Source of the DNA: Gemmatimonadota bacterium
GTDB taxonomy: Bacteria > Gemmatimonadota > Gemmatimonadetes > Gemmatimonadales > GWC2-71-9
Assembly (NCBI GenBank): GCA_016180765.1
Contig: JACPAP010000026.1
Location: forward strand, 1 to 28,653
DNA length: 28,653 bases
Direction of reading: 5' to 3'
Below are positions 13,620 through 20,895 of this stretch, piece after piece; the first letter of the stretch is position 1, and the number at the start of each line of letters is the position of its first letter. The notes under the pieces are model-generated. The model made no database searches, was not told where the DNA came from, and saw only the letters and a program-made list of their open reading frames with translations. Both the position numbers and the translations under genes were made by a program.

Positions 13620-15578
13620 TCATCTCGCCGCGCTTCCCCGCAGGAACTCCTCGAGCCCCTCGACGATCCCGCGCGCATACCGCCACTGACCCTCCTCGCT
13701 GGCCAGCACGGCCTCCTGGTCCGGCAGCATGAGGAACAGCCCCTCGCACAGCGCCGCGGGCATCCAGGTGGGACGAGCCAGCGCCAAGTCGGCGCGGCCT
13801 ACCCCAAGGTCGCGGAACCCGAACTGGCGCACCAACGCCCGATTCAGCGCGCGCGCCAGCTCCAGGCTCCGCGGCTGGAAGTAGTACACGCTGGTGCCGT
13901 TGTTGATGAACGGATTCACGCCGTCAGGCAACGCGTTGGCATGGATGGACACCAACACGTCGGCGTCGGCCCGCTCGGCGTGCACCACCCGCGGCGCCAG
14001 GTCAATCGGCGCATCGCTGGAGCGCAGCAGGATCACCGTGGCGCCGGCGCGCTCCAGCAGTCGCTGCAATTTCCGTCCCACGGCCAGCGTCACCTCCGGC
14101 TCCCGCACGCCGGTGGGACCCACGGCACCCAGGGGCGGATGACCGGGGTCCACGGCGATGCGCCGCCCACGCAAGGGACGGCGCTGGTCGATCTCGGGAG
14201 GCCGGCGGATCACCAGCAGCAAGTCGGACCCACGCCACCGCGTGCGATAGCCCCACACCGGCGCCGCCAGGTCGACCCGGATCTCGGTCTCGTCTTCCCG
14301 CGGCTGCGCGAACCAGAGCCGCCGGATCAGCGGGTCTTCAGGTCCGTATTGCATGAAATCGAGATCGGCCGCCATGCCGTACAGGGTCAACCGGAGCGAC
14401 CGCTCGTCCTCGTCCACGCGGAACGGGATCCTGGCCGGCAGCGGCACCCGCAGCGTGACCGCCCGCTCCTCGGGGAATAGCCGCACGGACCCACCCGTAG
14501 TTCCTCCGGGCGGCGGCGTCCCGACCGGCAGCGGGTGCACCTCTACCGCATCCACCCAGGCGACGCTGGCACGGGAGAGCCGGAGGCGGATCTGGTCGTT
14601 CCAGCGGCCGTTCACGGCGGCGACCGTTCCGGTAGGGAAGAACCAATGGTACGTCGCGTAGGGAGCCGCCCGCCCGGCGAGCGCGCTGTCCGTGAGGCCG
14701 GTGCCGGCCGTGTCGTCGTCCACGTAGATCACGCGGGGGCGGGCGGGGTCCACCACGCCCACCCGCAACGGCCAGCGGGCCCTCGCCGTGTCGTCACCCA
14801 CGATCGCCTCCAGGCGAACCCAACTGCTGTCCGTGGGACCGGGGGTTGGGAGCGGCGCCAGGACATCCCCGGGATCGGGGCCGAAGGGGCCGATGCCTGA
14901 TCCCACGTAGCGATCCCACGCCCGGGTCAGCTCGCCGGGCGGTCGCGTCCCGAAGGCGCGCTCGCCTTCGGCGATGAATTGAAACCCGTCGCGGCGCACC
15001 AGAGCGACCGTGTCGCCGGTCGGGAGCAGCAAGCGCACGCTGGCTTCCGGAGTGGCCCGGACCTCGAGGCGCACCGGTTCGTCGGGGCGCACCCACAGGC
15101 TGCCCACCGGGGCGAACGACGTCGTGTCGATCCACGAGGGGCTAGGTGGGGGCTCGAAGAGGCGACGCACCCGGGCCACCAGGGTCGCGCGCGCGGTGTC
15201 GCCGCGCGCCACCGCCACCAGGTCAAACCGTGCCAGAGTGTCCGGCGGTAAGGGAAGCCAGGCGATCCATCCGCCGGTGTGGTAGACGGGAACGGCGACG
15301 CCATTGACCACCAGCACCGCGTCGGCCCGGCCCACGCTGCCGAAGATGAAGACGGAATCTCGGCTCTGCATGACGACGGACGAATCCGCCACGATGACCA
15401 GCCCCTGGTCCGTGGGTTGGCGAGAGCCTTCGCGCGGATACGCGATGCGGATGTCGAGCGGACCGGTCGTCGCCCCGCCGGGCCACAGCACCGGCGTCGG
15501 AGCCCCGGGACCGGGCTGGCATGCGGTGGTGAGCATTGCGGCGGCCAACGCCCAGCCAACGGCGCGTGCTTGCGGCAT
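13620..15578 (-). CDS. lipoprotein N-acetylmuramoyl-L-alanine amidase (Amidase_3)
   Basis: Cleaves the amide bond between MurNAc and the stem peptide of peptidoglycan. The 652-residue protein has a lipoprotein signal ending LTTAC (C20). It then has some 430 residues of Pro/Asp/Arg-rich beta-type sequence without a recognised family, probably Ig-like or AMIN-like domains that place the enzyme. The C-terminal Amidase_3 domain carries the zinc ligands H480 (DPGH), E493 (VREPE) and H546 (SIHAN), and the catalytic E612 (CEGLF), so it should be active. A clear promoter (TTGACG-18-TAGGTT) ends 8 nt before the ATG at 15578. It is divergent from the FHA operon; peptidoglycan recycling genes lie about 8 kb away. 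Confidence 0.92.
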   Translation of the reverse strand: MPQARAVGWALAAAMLTTACQPGPGAPTPVLWPGGATTGPLDIRIAYPREGSRQPTDQGLVIVADSSVVMQSRDSVFIFGSVGRADAVLVVNGVAVPVYHTGGWIAWLPLPPDTLARFDLVAVARGDTARATLVARVRRLFEPPPSPSWIDTTSFAPVGSLWVRPDEPVRLEVRATPEASVRLLLPTGDTVALVRRDGFQFIAEGERAFGTRPPGELTRAWDRYVGSGIGPFGPDPGDVLAPLPTPGPTDSSWVRLEAIVGDDTARARWPLRVGVVDPARPRVIYVDDDTAGTGLTDSALAGRAAPYATYHWFFPTGTVAAVNGRWNDQIRLRLSRASVAWVDAVEVHPLPVGTPPPGGTTGGSVRLFPEERAVTLRVPLPARIPFRVDEDERSLRLTLYGMAADLDFMQYGPEDPLIRRLWFAQPREDETEIRVDLAAPVWGYRTRWRGSDLLLVIRRPPEIDQRRPLRGRRIAVDPGHPPLGAVGPTGVREPEVTLAVGRKLQRLLERAGATVILLRSSDAPIDLAPRVVHAERADADVLVSIHANALPDGVNPFINNGTSVYYFQPRSLELARALNRALVRQFGFRDLGVGRADLALARPTWMPAALCEGLFLMLPDQEAVLASEEGQWRYARGIVEGLEEFLRGSAAR

Positions 15579-15586
15579 GGGCGCGG

Positions 15587-15616
15587 AACCTACACAATTT
15601 CAAAGAGCTACGTCAA
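15587..15616 (-). promoter_or_regulatory. amidase promoter TTGACG-18-TAGGTT
   Basis: On the minus strand the -35 TTGACG (15616-15611) and -10 TAGGTT (15592-15587) are 18 nt apart. The -10 ends 8 nt from the amidase ATG, so the message probably starts at the ATG. The -35 is only 12 bp from the -35 of the divergent FHA operon, so one regulator could control both. Confidence 0.6.
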
Positions 15617-15628
15617 TTCGGCGTCTGG

Positions 15629-15657
15629 TTGACCGGCCTTTGGGCGGGGTGTAGATT
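15629..15657 (+). promoter_or_regulatory. FHA-kinase operon promoter TTGACC-17-TAGATT
   Basis: TTGACC (15629-15634) and TAGATT (15652-15657) are spaced by 17 nt. This gives a transcript with a leader of roughly 90 nt before the first FHA gene. The spacer shares TTGACCGG, TGGG and GTG with the murQ promoter at 27099-27127 (21 of 29 positions identical). Confidence 0.65.
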
Positions 15658-15723
15658 GCCCGCCGCAATCGCCTCCTCTGTGGTCTTCCAGCCCGTGACG
15701 ACCAAGCCCGTGAGGGCGGGAAC

Positions 15724-15756
15724 ATGACCATGCGTTTGAGGGCTGCCAGCCAGTGA
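15724..15756 (+). other. possible 10-residue leader peptide overlapping the FHA gene start
   Basis: ATG at 15724 reads MTMRLRAASQ and stops at TGA 15754-15756, which overlaps the GTG start of the FHA gene (GTGA). GAGGGCGGG just upstream could serve as its ribosome-binding site, whereas the FHA GTG has none of its own. It may couple translation of the operon to a short upstream frame. It could also be chance. Confidence 0.35.
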
Positions 15757-16616
15757 CCGGCGCTCCGACTCCCGTGGCTCTCTCCGGAAGCTGTCCGTCC
15801 TGCCGGAGCGCCGTCGTGCCGGGGCTGCCCTTCTGCCCCCAATGTGGCCAGCGGCTGACGGTATCCGGCGCGGGGCCCGCTTGCGCCCACTGCGGCTCGC
15901 CCCTGGCGCAGCGCGCCAAGTTCTGCGCCGCCTGCGGGCGGCCCCTGGCCGCCATTCAGATCGGCGGGGCGCAGCAGGTCTCCCTGGTGCTGCTCGATGA
16001 AGGGGGCAAGATCCTGCACCGCTATCCGGTCACCGGCGAGGAGACCACGGTCGGCCGAGAGGACGCCGACATCGCGTTCCCGGACGACGCGTTCCTCTCG
16101 CCGCTCCACGCGCAGCTCAGCGTGCACGGCGCGGACATTCAAGTGCGCGATTTGGGCAGCCGGAACGGCACGTGGTTCTTCATCGCGGAGCCGCACCGGC
16201 TGCTGGACGGCGATCTCCTGCTGATCGGCTCGCAGGTGATCCGCTTCCGGCGGCTGGGCTACCCCGGCCCTCACCCGCCGGAGCGGGATGCCACGCGACG
16301 GATGGGGAGTCTGATCCCCAGCGCGGACATCGCCAGCCTGACCCAGCTCCGCGCCGACGGCAGTGTGCGGGACATCATTCACCTCTCGCCCGGCCGGCAC
16401 GTGACCATCGGACGGGACGAGGGCGACTGGATCTTCCCCTACGATCCGTCGATGAGCGGGACCCACGCCCAGATCCGCTCCGAGGACGCTGACTTCGTGA
16501 TTCTCGACGCCGGCAGCCGGAACGGCGTGGGCGTCTCGGTCCGCGGGGAGATTCCGCTCAGGAACGGGTCCCGGTTCCTGGTGGGCGACAAGATGCTGCG
16601 GGTGGAGCTCTCGTGA
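15753..16616 (+). CDS. double zinc-ribbon, double FHA protein
   Basis: A 287-residue cytoplasmic protein. The N-terminus has two zinc ribbons (CPSC ... CPQCG, residues 14-32; CAHCG ... CAACG, 48-66). Two FHA domains follow. The first (about 75-160) has TVGREDADI, SPLHAQL and LGSRNGTWF; the second (about 195-285) has TIGRDEGDWIF, MSGTHAQI and AGSRNGVGV. FHA domains bind phosphothreonine, so this is a reader or scaffold for the kinase encoded next. The start is GTG at 15753, coupled to an upstream mini-frame, and its stop overlaps the kinase start (GTGA). It heads a four-gene operon. No catalytic domain is present; it may recruit the kinase to further targets or to nucleic acid through the ribbons. 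Confidence 0.88.
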   Translation: MTGAPTPVALSGSCPSCRSAVVPGLPFCPQCGQRLTVSGAGPACAHCGSPLAQRAKFCAACGRPLAAIQIGGAQQVSLVLLDEGGKILHRYPVTGEETTVGREDADIAFPDDAFLSPLHAQLSVHGADIQVRDLGSRNGTWFFIAEPHRLLDGDLLLIGSQVIRFRRLGYPGPHPPERDATRRMGSLIPSADIASLTQLRADGSVRDIIHLSPGRHVTIGRDEGDWIFPYDPSMSGTHAQIRSEDADFVILDAGSRNGVGVSVRGEIPLRNGSRFLVGDKMLRVELS

Positions 16617-18322
16617 AGCTGTGCCCGACCTGCGGCAATCAGTGGCCGGACGAGCAGAAATTCTGCCCCAACGACGGCTCGGCCCTCAAGACCGCTGGGG
16701 CCCGTGACCTGGTGGGCAGTGTCATCGCGGGGAACTACCACATCGAGAAGAAGCTGGGCGAAGGCGGCATGGGCGCCGTCTACCTGGGCCAGCACGTCAA
16801 GATGGGCCGGAAGAGCGCCATCAAGGTGATGACGCAATCCATGGCCAACGACCCGGACGCGATCGCCCGGTTCAACCGCGAGGCCACCAACGCCGCGCGG
16901 ATCAATCACCCCAATGTCTGCGCCATTTACGACTTCGGCGAAACCCCGGACGGCCTGATCTACCTGGCCATGGAGTTCATCGAGGGCGAATCGCTGAGCC
17001 ACGTGCTGGAGCGCGAAGGCGCCCTCCCGCCCAAGCGGGGAGCGCAGATTTTCCAACAGGCCGCCGAGGCCCTCCAGGCGGCCCACGATCTGGGGATCGT
17101 GCACCGCGATCTCAAGCCGGACAACATCATGATCACCAGGGGCCGTGGCGGCGCGGACGTGGTGAAGGTGGTGGACTTCGGGATCGCCAAGGCGGTGGGC
17201 GGGGAAGAAGGCCAGAAAGTCACCAAGACCGGCCTGGTGGTGGGCACGCCGGAGTACATGAGCCCGGAACAGCTGGCCGGAGACAAGCTGGACGGCCGGA
17301 GCGACATCTACTCGCTGGCGCTGGTGTTGTACCGGATGCTCACCGGCACCCTCCCGTTCCAGGCGGACAGCGCGCAGGAAGTGATGATCAAGCGGCTCAC
17401 GGACGAGCCGATGCCGCTGAATGCCGCGGGCTCGGGCACCCCCTTCCCGGACCAGCTCCAGGCCGTGATGGACCGGGCCTTGCAGCGGCTGCCGGGCGAG
17501 CGGTACGCGAGCGCCGCCGAGATGGCGCGAGATGTGGTGGTCGCGGTGGGCGGCATGGGAGACACGGCGCTGGCGGTGGATACCGAGGGCGCCACGCAGA
17601 TCATCTCGGCCACGCCGGCCACCGGCGCCACGGTCGCCGCGACCCGGGTGGCCGGAGCGGGCGCGCCCGCGCGCGGTCAGAAGACCCGCGTCCCCACGCC
17701 GGACACACCGGCCGTTGCGGCGGCTCCCCCGGCGCCGGTGAAGAAGAAACCGGTGATGGCGATCGCGGCCACCGTGGCGGTGTTGGCGGTGGGCGGGGGC
17801 ACGGCGGCGGTGGTACTCAGCCGCGGCGGGGAGACCAGCCCTCCGTCTGTGACTCCGGACACCGCCCAGCAGGGAACCGCGGGCAATCGTTCCCAGACGC
17901 AGGGAACCGCAACCGGGCGAGACCTCACGCAGCGTAGGCAGACCACGGACACGCAGACGACCGCGATACCACCCAGAGACACCACCCCCGCTCGAGGCGA
18001 GGCGCCGCCAGCGGAGCGCGGGATACGGGTGTCTGTTGCCAACGCCCAAGAGCACCTGGACGCGCTCTTCGAGCTGTTTGATCCGGGCGGGAATACGCCC
18101 GCGTACGTCGCGTCCGCCATCAAGGACACCGCGAGCGCCTACTACCACGCCGCGGGCCTGTCCCGGAAGCAGCGGGCCTGGGCCGCGTATGTGCTGGCAA
18201 ACGCCGAGGGGGCGCTCGATAACCGCTCCGAGGCGCTTCGGTGGGCCCGGGAGGCCGTCAGTCTCGACGGAACGGTCCGGGCATATCAGGCAATGGTGCA
18301 ATCGCTGACGAGGCCGCAGTGA
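16613..18322 (+). CDS. zinc-ribbon membrane Ser/Thr protein kinase
   Basis: A 569-residue Hanks-type kinase. It starts at GTG 16613 inside the stop of the FHA gene. A zinc-ribbon-like N-terminus (CPTCG ... FCPNDG) precedes the kinase domain with LGEGGMGAVYLG (around 49), AIKVM, HRDLKPDN (around 164), DFGIAKAV (around 188) and GTPEYMSPEQ. All catalytic residues are present. A Thr-rich linker (around 325-365), with TQ and TR steps, is a plausible autophosphorylation and FHA-docking site. One TM segment lies near 381-402. The outside part is Thr/Gln-rich and unstructured, then a helical repeat-like domain (ANAQEHLDALFELF, ALRWAREAVSL) resembling a TPR pair. It lacks PASTA and PEGA domains, unlike many bacterial wall-sensing kinases. 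Confidence 0.92.
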   Translation: MKLCPTCGNQWPDEQKFCPNDGSALKTAGARDLVGSVIAGNYHIEKKLGEGGMGAVYLGQHVKMGRKSAIKVMTQSMANDPDAIARFNREATNAARINHPNVCAIYDFGETPDGLIYLAMEFIEGESLSHVLEREGALPPKRGAQIFQQAAEALQAAHDLGIVHRDLKPDNIMITRGRGGADVVKVVDFGIAKAVGGEEGQKVTKTGLVVGTPEYMSPEQLAGDKLDGRSDIYSLALVLYRMLTGTLPFQADSAQEVMIKRLTDEPMPLNAAGSGTPFPDQLQAVMDRALQRLPGERYASAAEMARDVVVAVGGMGDTALAVDTEGATQIISATPATGATVAATRVAGAGAPARGQKTRVPTPDTPAVAAAPPAPVKKKPVMAIAATVAVLAVGGGTAAVVLSRGGETSPPSVTPDTAQQGTAGNRSQTQGTATGRDLTQRRQTTDTQTTAIPPRDTTPARGEAPPAERGIRVSVANAQEHLDALFELFDPGGNTPAYVASAIKDTASAYYHAAGLSRKQRAWAAYVLANAEGALDNRSEALRWAREAVSLDGTVRAYQAMVQSLTRPQ

Positions 18323-19275
18323 GCTCGCCGCATTCCGCCATCCGCGTCTCGGTCTTCGCCAAGAGCGATCTGGGCCGGAACCGCGACCACAATGAGGACT
18401 GCTTCCTGGTGGCGGACCTCACCGCGCAGCGGGCATCCTTGCAGCCTGAGGTCCGGAGCCACCAATTGGGGCCCAAGGGCTCGCTCATCATGGTGGCCGA
18501 CGGCATGGGCGGCGCTGCCGCGGGCGAAGTGGCCAGCGACATGGCCGCCAAGGTGGTGTACGAGCACCTGATCACCCAGTGGAACGCGGACGACGAACAC
18601 ACGCCCCAGCGCTTCGCCTATCGCTTGAAGGAGGCCGTGGAGCTGGCCAACCAGAAGATCCACGCCTACGCCAAAGAGCACCCCGAGTTGAAGGGCATGG
18701 GCACCACGACCACCGCCGTCGGCATCCTCGCCGGGCACCTGTACCTCACGCAGGTGGGCGACTCCCGCGCGTATCTGGTGCGGAACGGTACCGCCGTGCA
18801 GCTCACCAAGGACCAGTCCTTGATGCAGCGGTTGGTGGACGCCGGGGAGCTCACGGAAGAGGAGGCCGAGAAGAGCGAGCGCAAGAACATCATTCTCCAG
18901 GCGCTGGGCCCGGACCCCAGAGTCCGGGTGGACCTGACCCACCAGGAGGCGCGCCGGGGCGACGCCGTGGTGCTCTGCTCGGACGGTCTGTCCGGGCAGG
19001 TCAGGAAGGACGAGATCGCGGGCGTCGTCAACCGCACGCCGGACCTGGTGGAGGCGTGCAGCAAGCTGATTGATCTCGCCAACGAGCGCGGCGGGCCGGA
19101 CAACATCACCGTGATCATCGCGCGGCTGGACGGTGGCGGACTGGCGGACCCCTCGGGCGACGAGACCGTGGGGCACGAGGTGTATCCGTTGCTCGACACC
19201 GAATCCACCACCGAGCCCGTGCCGGTCTATAAGGGCAGCGCGCCGCCCCAGCCCAAGAACAAGCTCGTCGGGTAG
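18319..19275 (+). CDS. PP2C-family Ser/Thr protein phosphatase
   Basis: The 318-residue partner phosphatase of the kinase operon, PrpC/Stp1 type, metal-dependent and cytoplasmic. The metal-binding motifs are all there: RDHNED (near 24-29), VADGMGG (near 59-65), GDSRAYL, LCSDGLSGQV and GGPDNITVII. The GTG at 18319 overlaps the kinase stop as GTGA; longer upstream readings only re-read kinase DNA in another frame. Beyond the catalytic domain is a C-terminal tail of about 45 residues, acidic and Thr-rich, without a TM segment. It reverses phosphorylation made by the upstream kinase, which would set the FHA-binding state of the two FHA proteins. Confidence 0.94.
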   Translation: MSSPHSAIRVSVFAKSDLGRNRDHNEDCFLVADLTAQRASLQPEVRSHQLGPKGSLIMVADGMGGAAAGEVASDMAAKVVYEHLITQWNADDEHTPQRFAYRLKEAVELANQKIHAYAKEHPELKGMGTTTTAVGILAGHLYLTQVGDSRAYLVRNGTAVQLTKDQSLMQRLVDAGELTEEEAEKSERKNIILQALGPDPRVRVDLTHQEARRGDAVVLCSDGLSGQVRKDEIAGVVNRTPDLVEACSKLIDLANERGGPDNITVIIARLDGGGLADPSGDETVGHEVYPLLDTESTTEPVPVYKGSAPPQPKNKLVG

Positions 19276-19278
19276 GTT

Positions 19279-20745
19279 GTGAAGCCGCAGATCAGGGTCC
19301 TCTCCGGGTTCAGCGCCGGCACCACTGCCGTCTTCTCCAAACCGTACATCGCCATCGGGCGGCACCCCGCCTCAGACCTCCGGTTCGACGCGGACCAGGA
19401 ACTGGACGTCTCGGCCCGCCACGCGGCGATCCTGAGGCAGCGTGGGCGCTGGGTGCTGCGCGACCTGGGCAGCCGGAACGGAACCCTGGTGAACGGGCAC
19501 CAGATCACGGCCGACACCAAGCTGGACGACACGGACCAGATCCGGCTCGGCACCGGCGGGCCGACCTTCGAATTCCGGCTGGTGCCCGACTCGACACCGG
19601 ACACGGTGCTCCCAGCGCCGCCCGCCGGGGCGGCACAGGCCCCGCGGCCTTCGGTGGAAACGGCCCCGGGCGCGCGCGGGGTACCGCGGCCGACGGCTGG
19701 CGCGGCATCGGGCCGCACCAGCACGTCGCAGAAGATCCGGGTCGAGGTCCGGCGCCAGACCAAGGGCCTCCGGACGCTCACCGCGGTGCTGTTCGGCGTG
19801 CTGCTCCTGGTGGTCGCGGCGTTCGTGTTCGAGAACCGGCGCCAGGCGGGGCTGCGCGAGCGTGAAGCTCAGGCGATGCAGGCGCGGATCGACAGCGTGC
19901 TCGCCGCCTCCGAGGCGGCCGTGCAATCGCTCCGGGGTCAGGTCGCGGGTCTGGCCGACGCGCTGCGCCGGTCGCAGGCCGAGGTCGAGCGCGTCAACCG
20001 CGATCTGGCCTCCGCCCGTGCCTCCGGCGATGCCGGCCAGGTCGCGGCGCTTCGGGCGCGCCTCACCAGCGCCACCGAGACGCTGCGAAACCAGCAGCTC
20101 GCCGCCCAGGTGGATTACTCCGCGATCCACCAGGCCAATCAGGACGCCGTGGCCATGATCTACGTCGAGCTTGCGCCGGGGGAAGTGTTTACAGGCACGG
20201 CGTTCGCCATCACCAGGGACGGCGTCATGATCACCAACCGGCACGTGGTCGCCGGGCCGGACGGGACCCGGCGGCCCAGCCGGATCGGCATCAAGTTCGC
20301 GGATTCCGATCAGACTTTCGCGGCCCGTCTGCTGGCCCTCTCACCGGACCGGGTCGCCGACGTCGCCGTGGTGAAAGTGGACATCCGCGGCGGCAACCCG
20401 GCCGTCAAGTCGCTCGGCGGAGGCACTGGAGTCCGCCCCGGCGATCCGGTGGCCATCATCGGGTTCCCGCTGGGCGCGGAGCTACCGTCCGACCGCGTTG
20501 GCGGGAAGCCGGTGGCGCGCACCAGCCTGACGGCCGGCACGGTGAGCAAGGTGTTGAGTGACCTGGTCCAGGTGGATGGCTACGGCGCGGAAGGATCGAG
20601 CGGCAGCCCCATCTTCGACCGCGCCGGCAACGTGGTGGCCATACTCTACGGTGGGCAGCCGGGAACCGGCGGCCGGATTGTGTTCGGGGTGCCGATCGCC
20701 CACGCCCGGCAGCTCGCCGCTCCGTTTGTCGGCCAGCAGCAGTAA
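19279..20745 (+). CDS. FHA - transmembrane - coiled-coil - trypsin-like serine protease fusion
   Basis: A 488-residue protein starting at GTG 19279, 3 nt after the phosphatase stop. Domains: N-terminal FHA (IAIGRHPASDLRF, VSARHAAIL, DLGSRNGTLVNG, residues 20-80); a Pro/Ala/Thr linker; one TM segment near 167-186 (TAVLFGVLLLVVAAFVF); a Gln/Ala/Arg coiled coil near 190-275; and a trypsin-fold protease near 300-485 with H322 (TNRHVV), D361 (VADVAVVKV) and S441 (EGSSGSP). It ends in FGVPIAHARQL, with no PDZ domain, so it differs from DegP. Topology puts the phosphothreonine reader inside and the protease outside. It is the last gene of the operon and probably its output. Confidence 0.9.
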   Translation: MKPQIRVLSGFSAGTTAVFSKPYIAIGRHPASDLRFDADQELDVSARHAAILRQRGRWVLRDLGSRNGTLVNGHQITADTKLDDTDQIRLGTGGPTFEFRLVPDSTPDTVLPAPPAGAAQAPRPSVETAPGARGVPRPTAGAASGRTSTSQKIRVEVRRQTKGLRTLTAVLFGVLLLVVAAFVFENRRQAGLREREAQAMQARIDSVLAASEAAVQSLRGQVAGLADALRRSQAEVERVNRDLASARASGDAGQVAALRARLTSATETLRNQQLAAQVDYSAIHQANQDAVAMIYVELAPGEVFTGTAFAITRDGVMITNRHVVAGPDGTRRPSRIGIKFADSDQTFAARLLALSPDRVADVAVVKVDIRGGNPAVKSLGGGTGVRPGDPVAIIGFPLGAELPSDRVGGKPVARTSLTAGTVSKVLSDLVQVDGYGAEGSSGSPIFDRAGNVVAILYGGQPGTGGRIVFGVPIAHARQLAAPFVGQQQ

Positions 20746-20800
20746 CCGGTAGGGAGCTCGCGAAGCCTTATCCCGTTCCACCTTCCCGCCCCCGCGCTCA

Positions 20801-20863
20801 TGCCGTTCCAACTGGCCGAGCAGCCGCGAACAGCGCCAGGGGCATCAGATGGTTGGAACCGCA
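20801..20863. repeat. REP-like palindromic element, copy A
   Basis: TGCCGTTCCAACT (20801-20813) and GGTTGGAACCGCA (20851-20863) form an imperfect 13-bp inverted repeat (11 of 13) around 37 nt. A further half copy CCCGTTCCACC lies at 20772-20782. It sits in the 150-bp gap after the FHA-protease stop, which shows no other terminator, so it may end that operon. Confidence 0.6.
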
Positions 20864-20895
20864 CGCGCCGACCACGACCAATGGGAGGACAGACC

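Noticed and set aside
16439..18301. 620-codon minus-strand frame opposite the operon kinase
   Set aside because: Shadow of a gene with all kinase motifs; no family likeness.
15753..20745. Type VI secretion regulatory cluster
   Set aside because: FHA, kinase and PP2C resemble PpkA/PppA/Fha, but no Tss gene is in the window and a protease replaces them.
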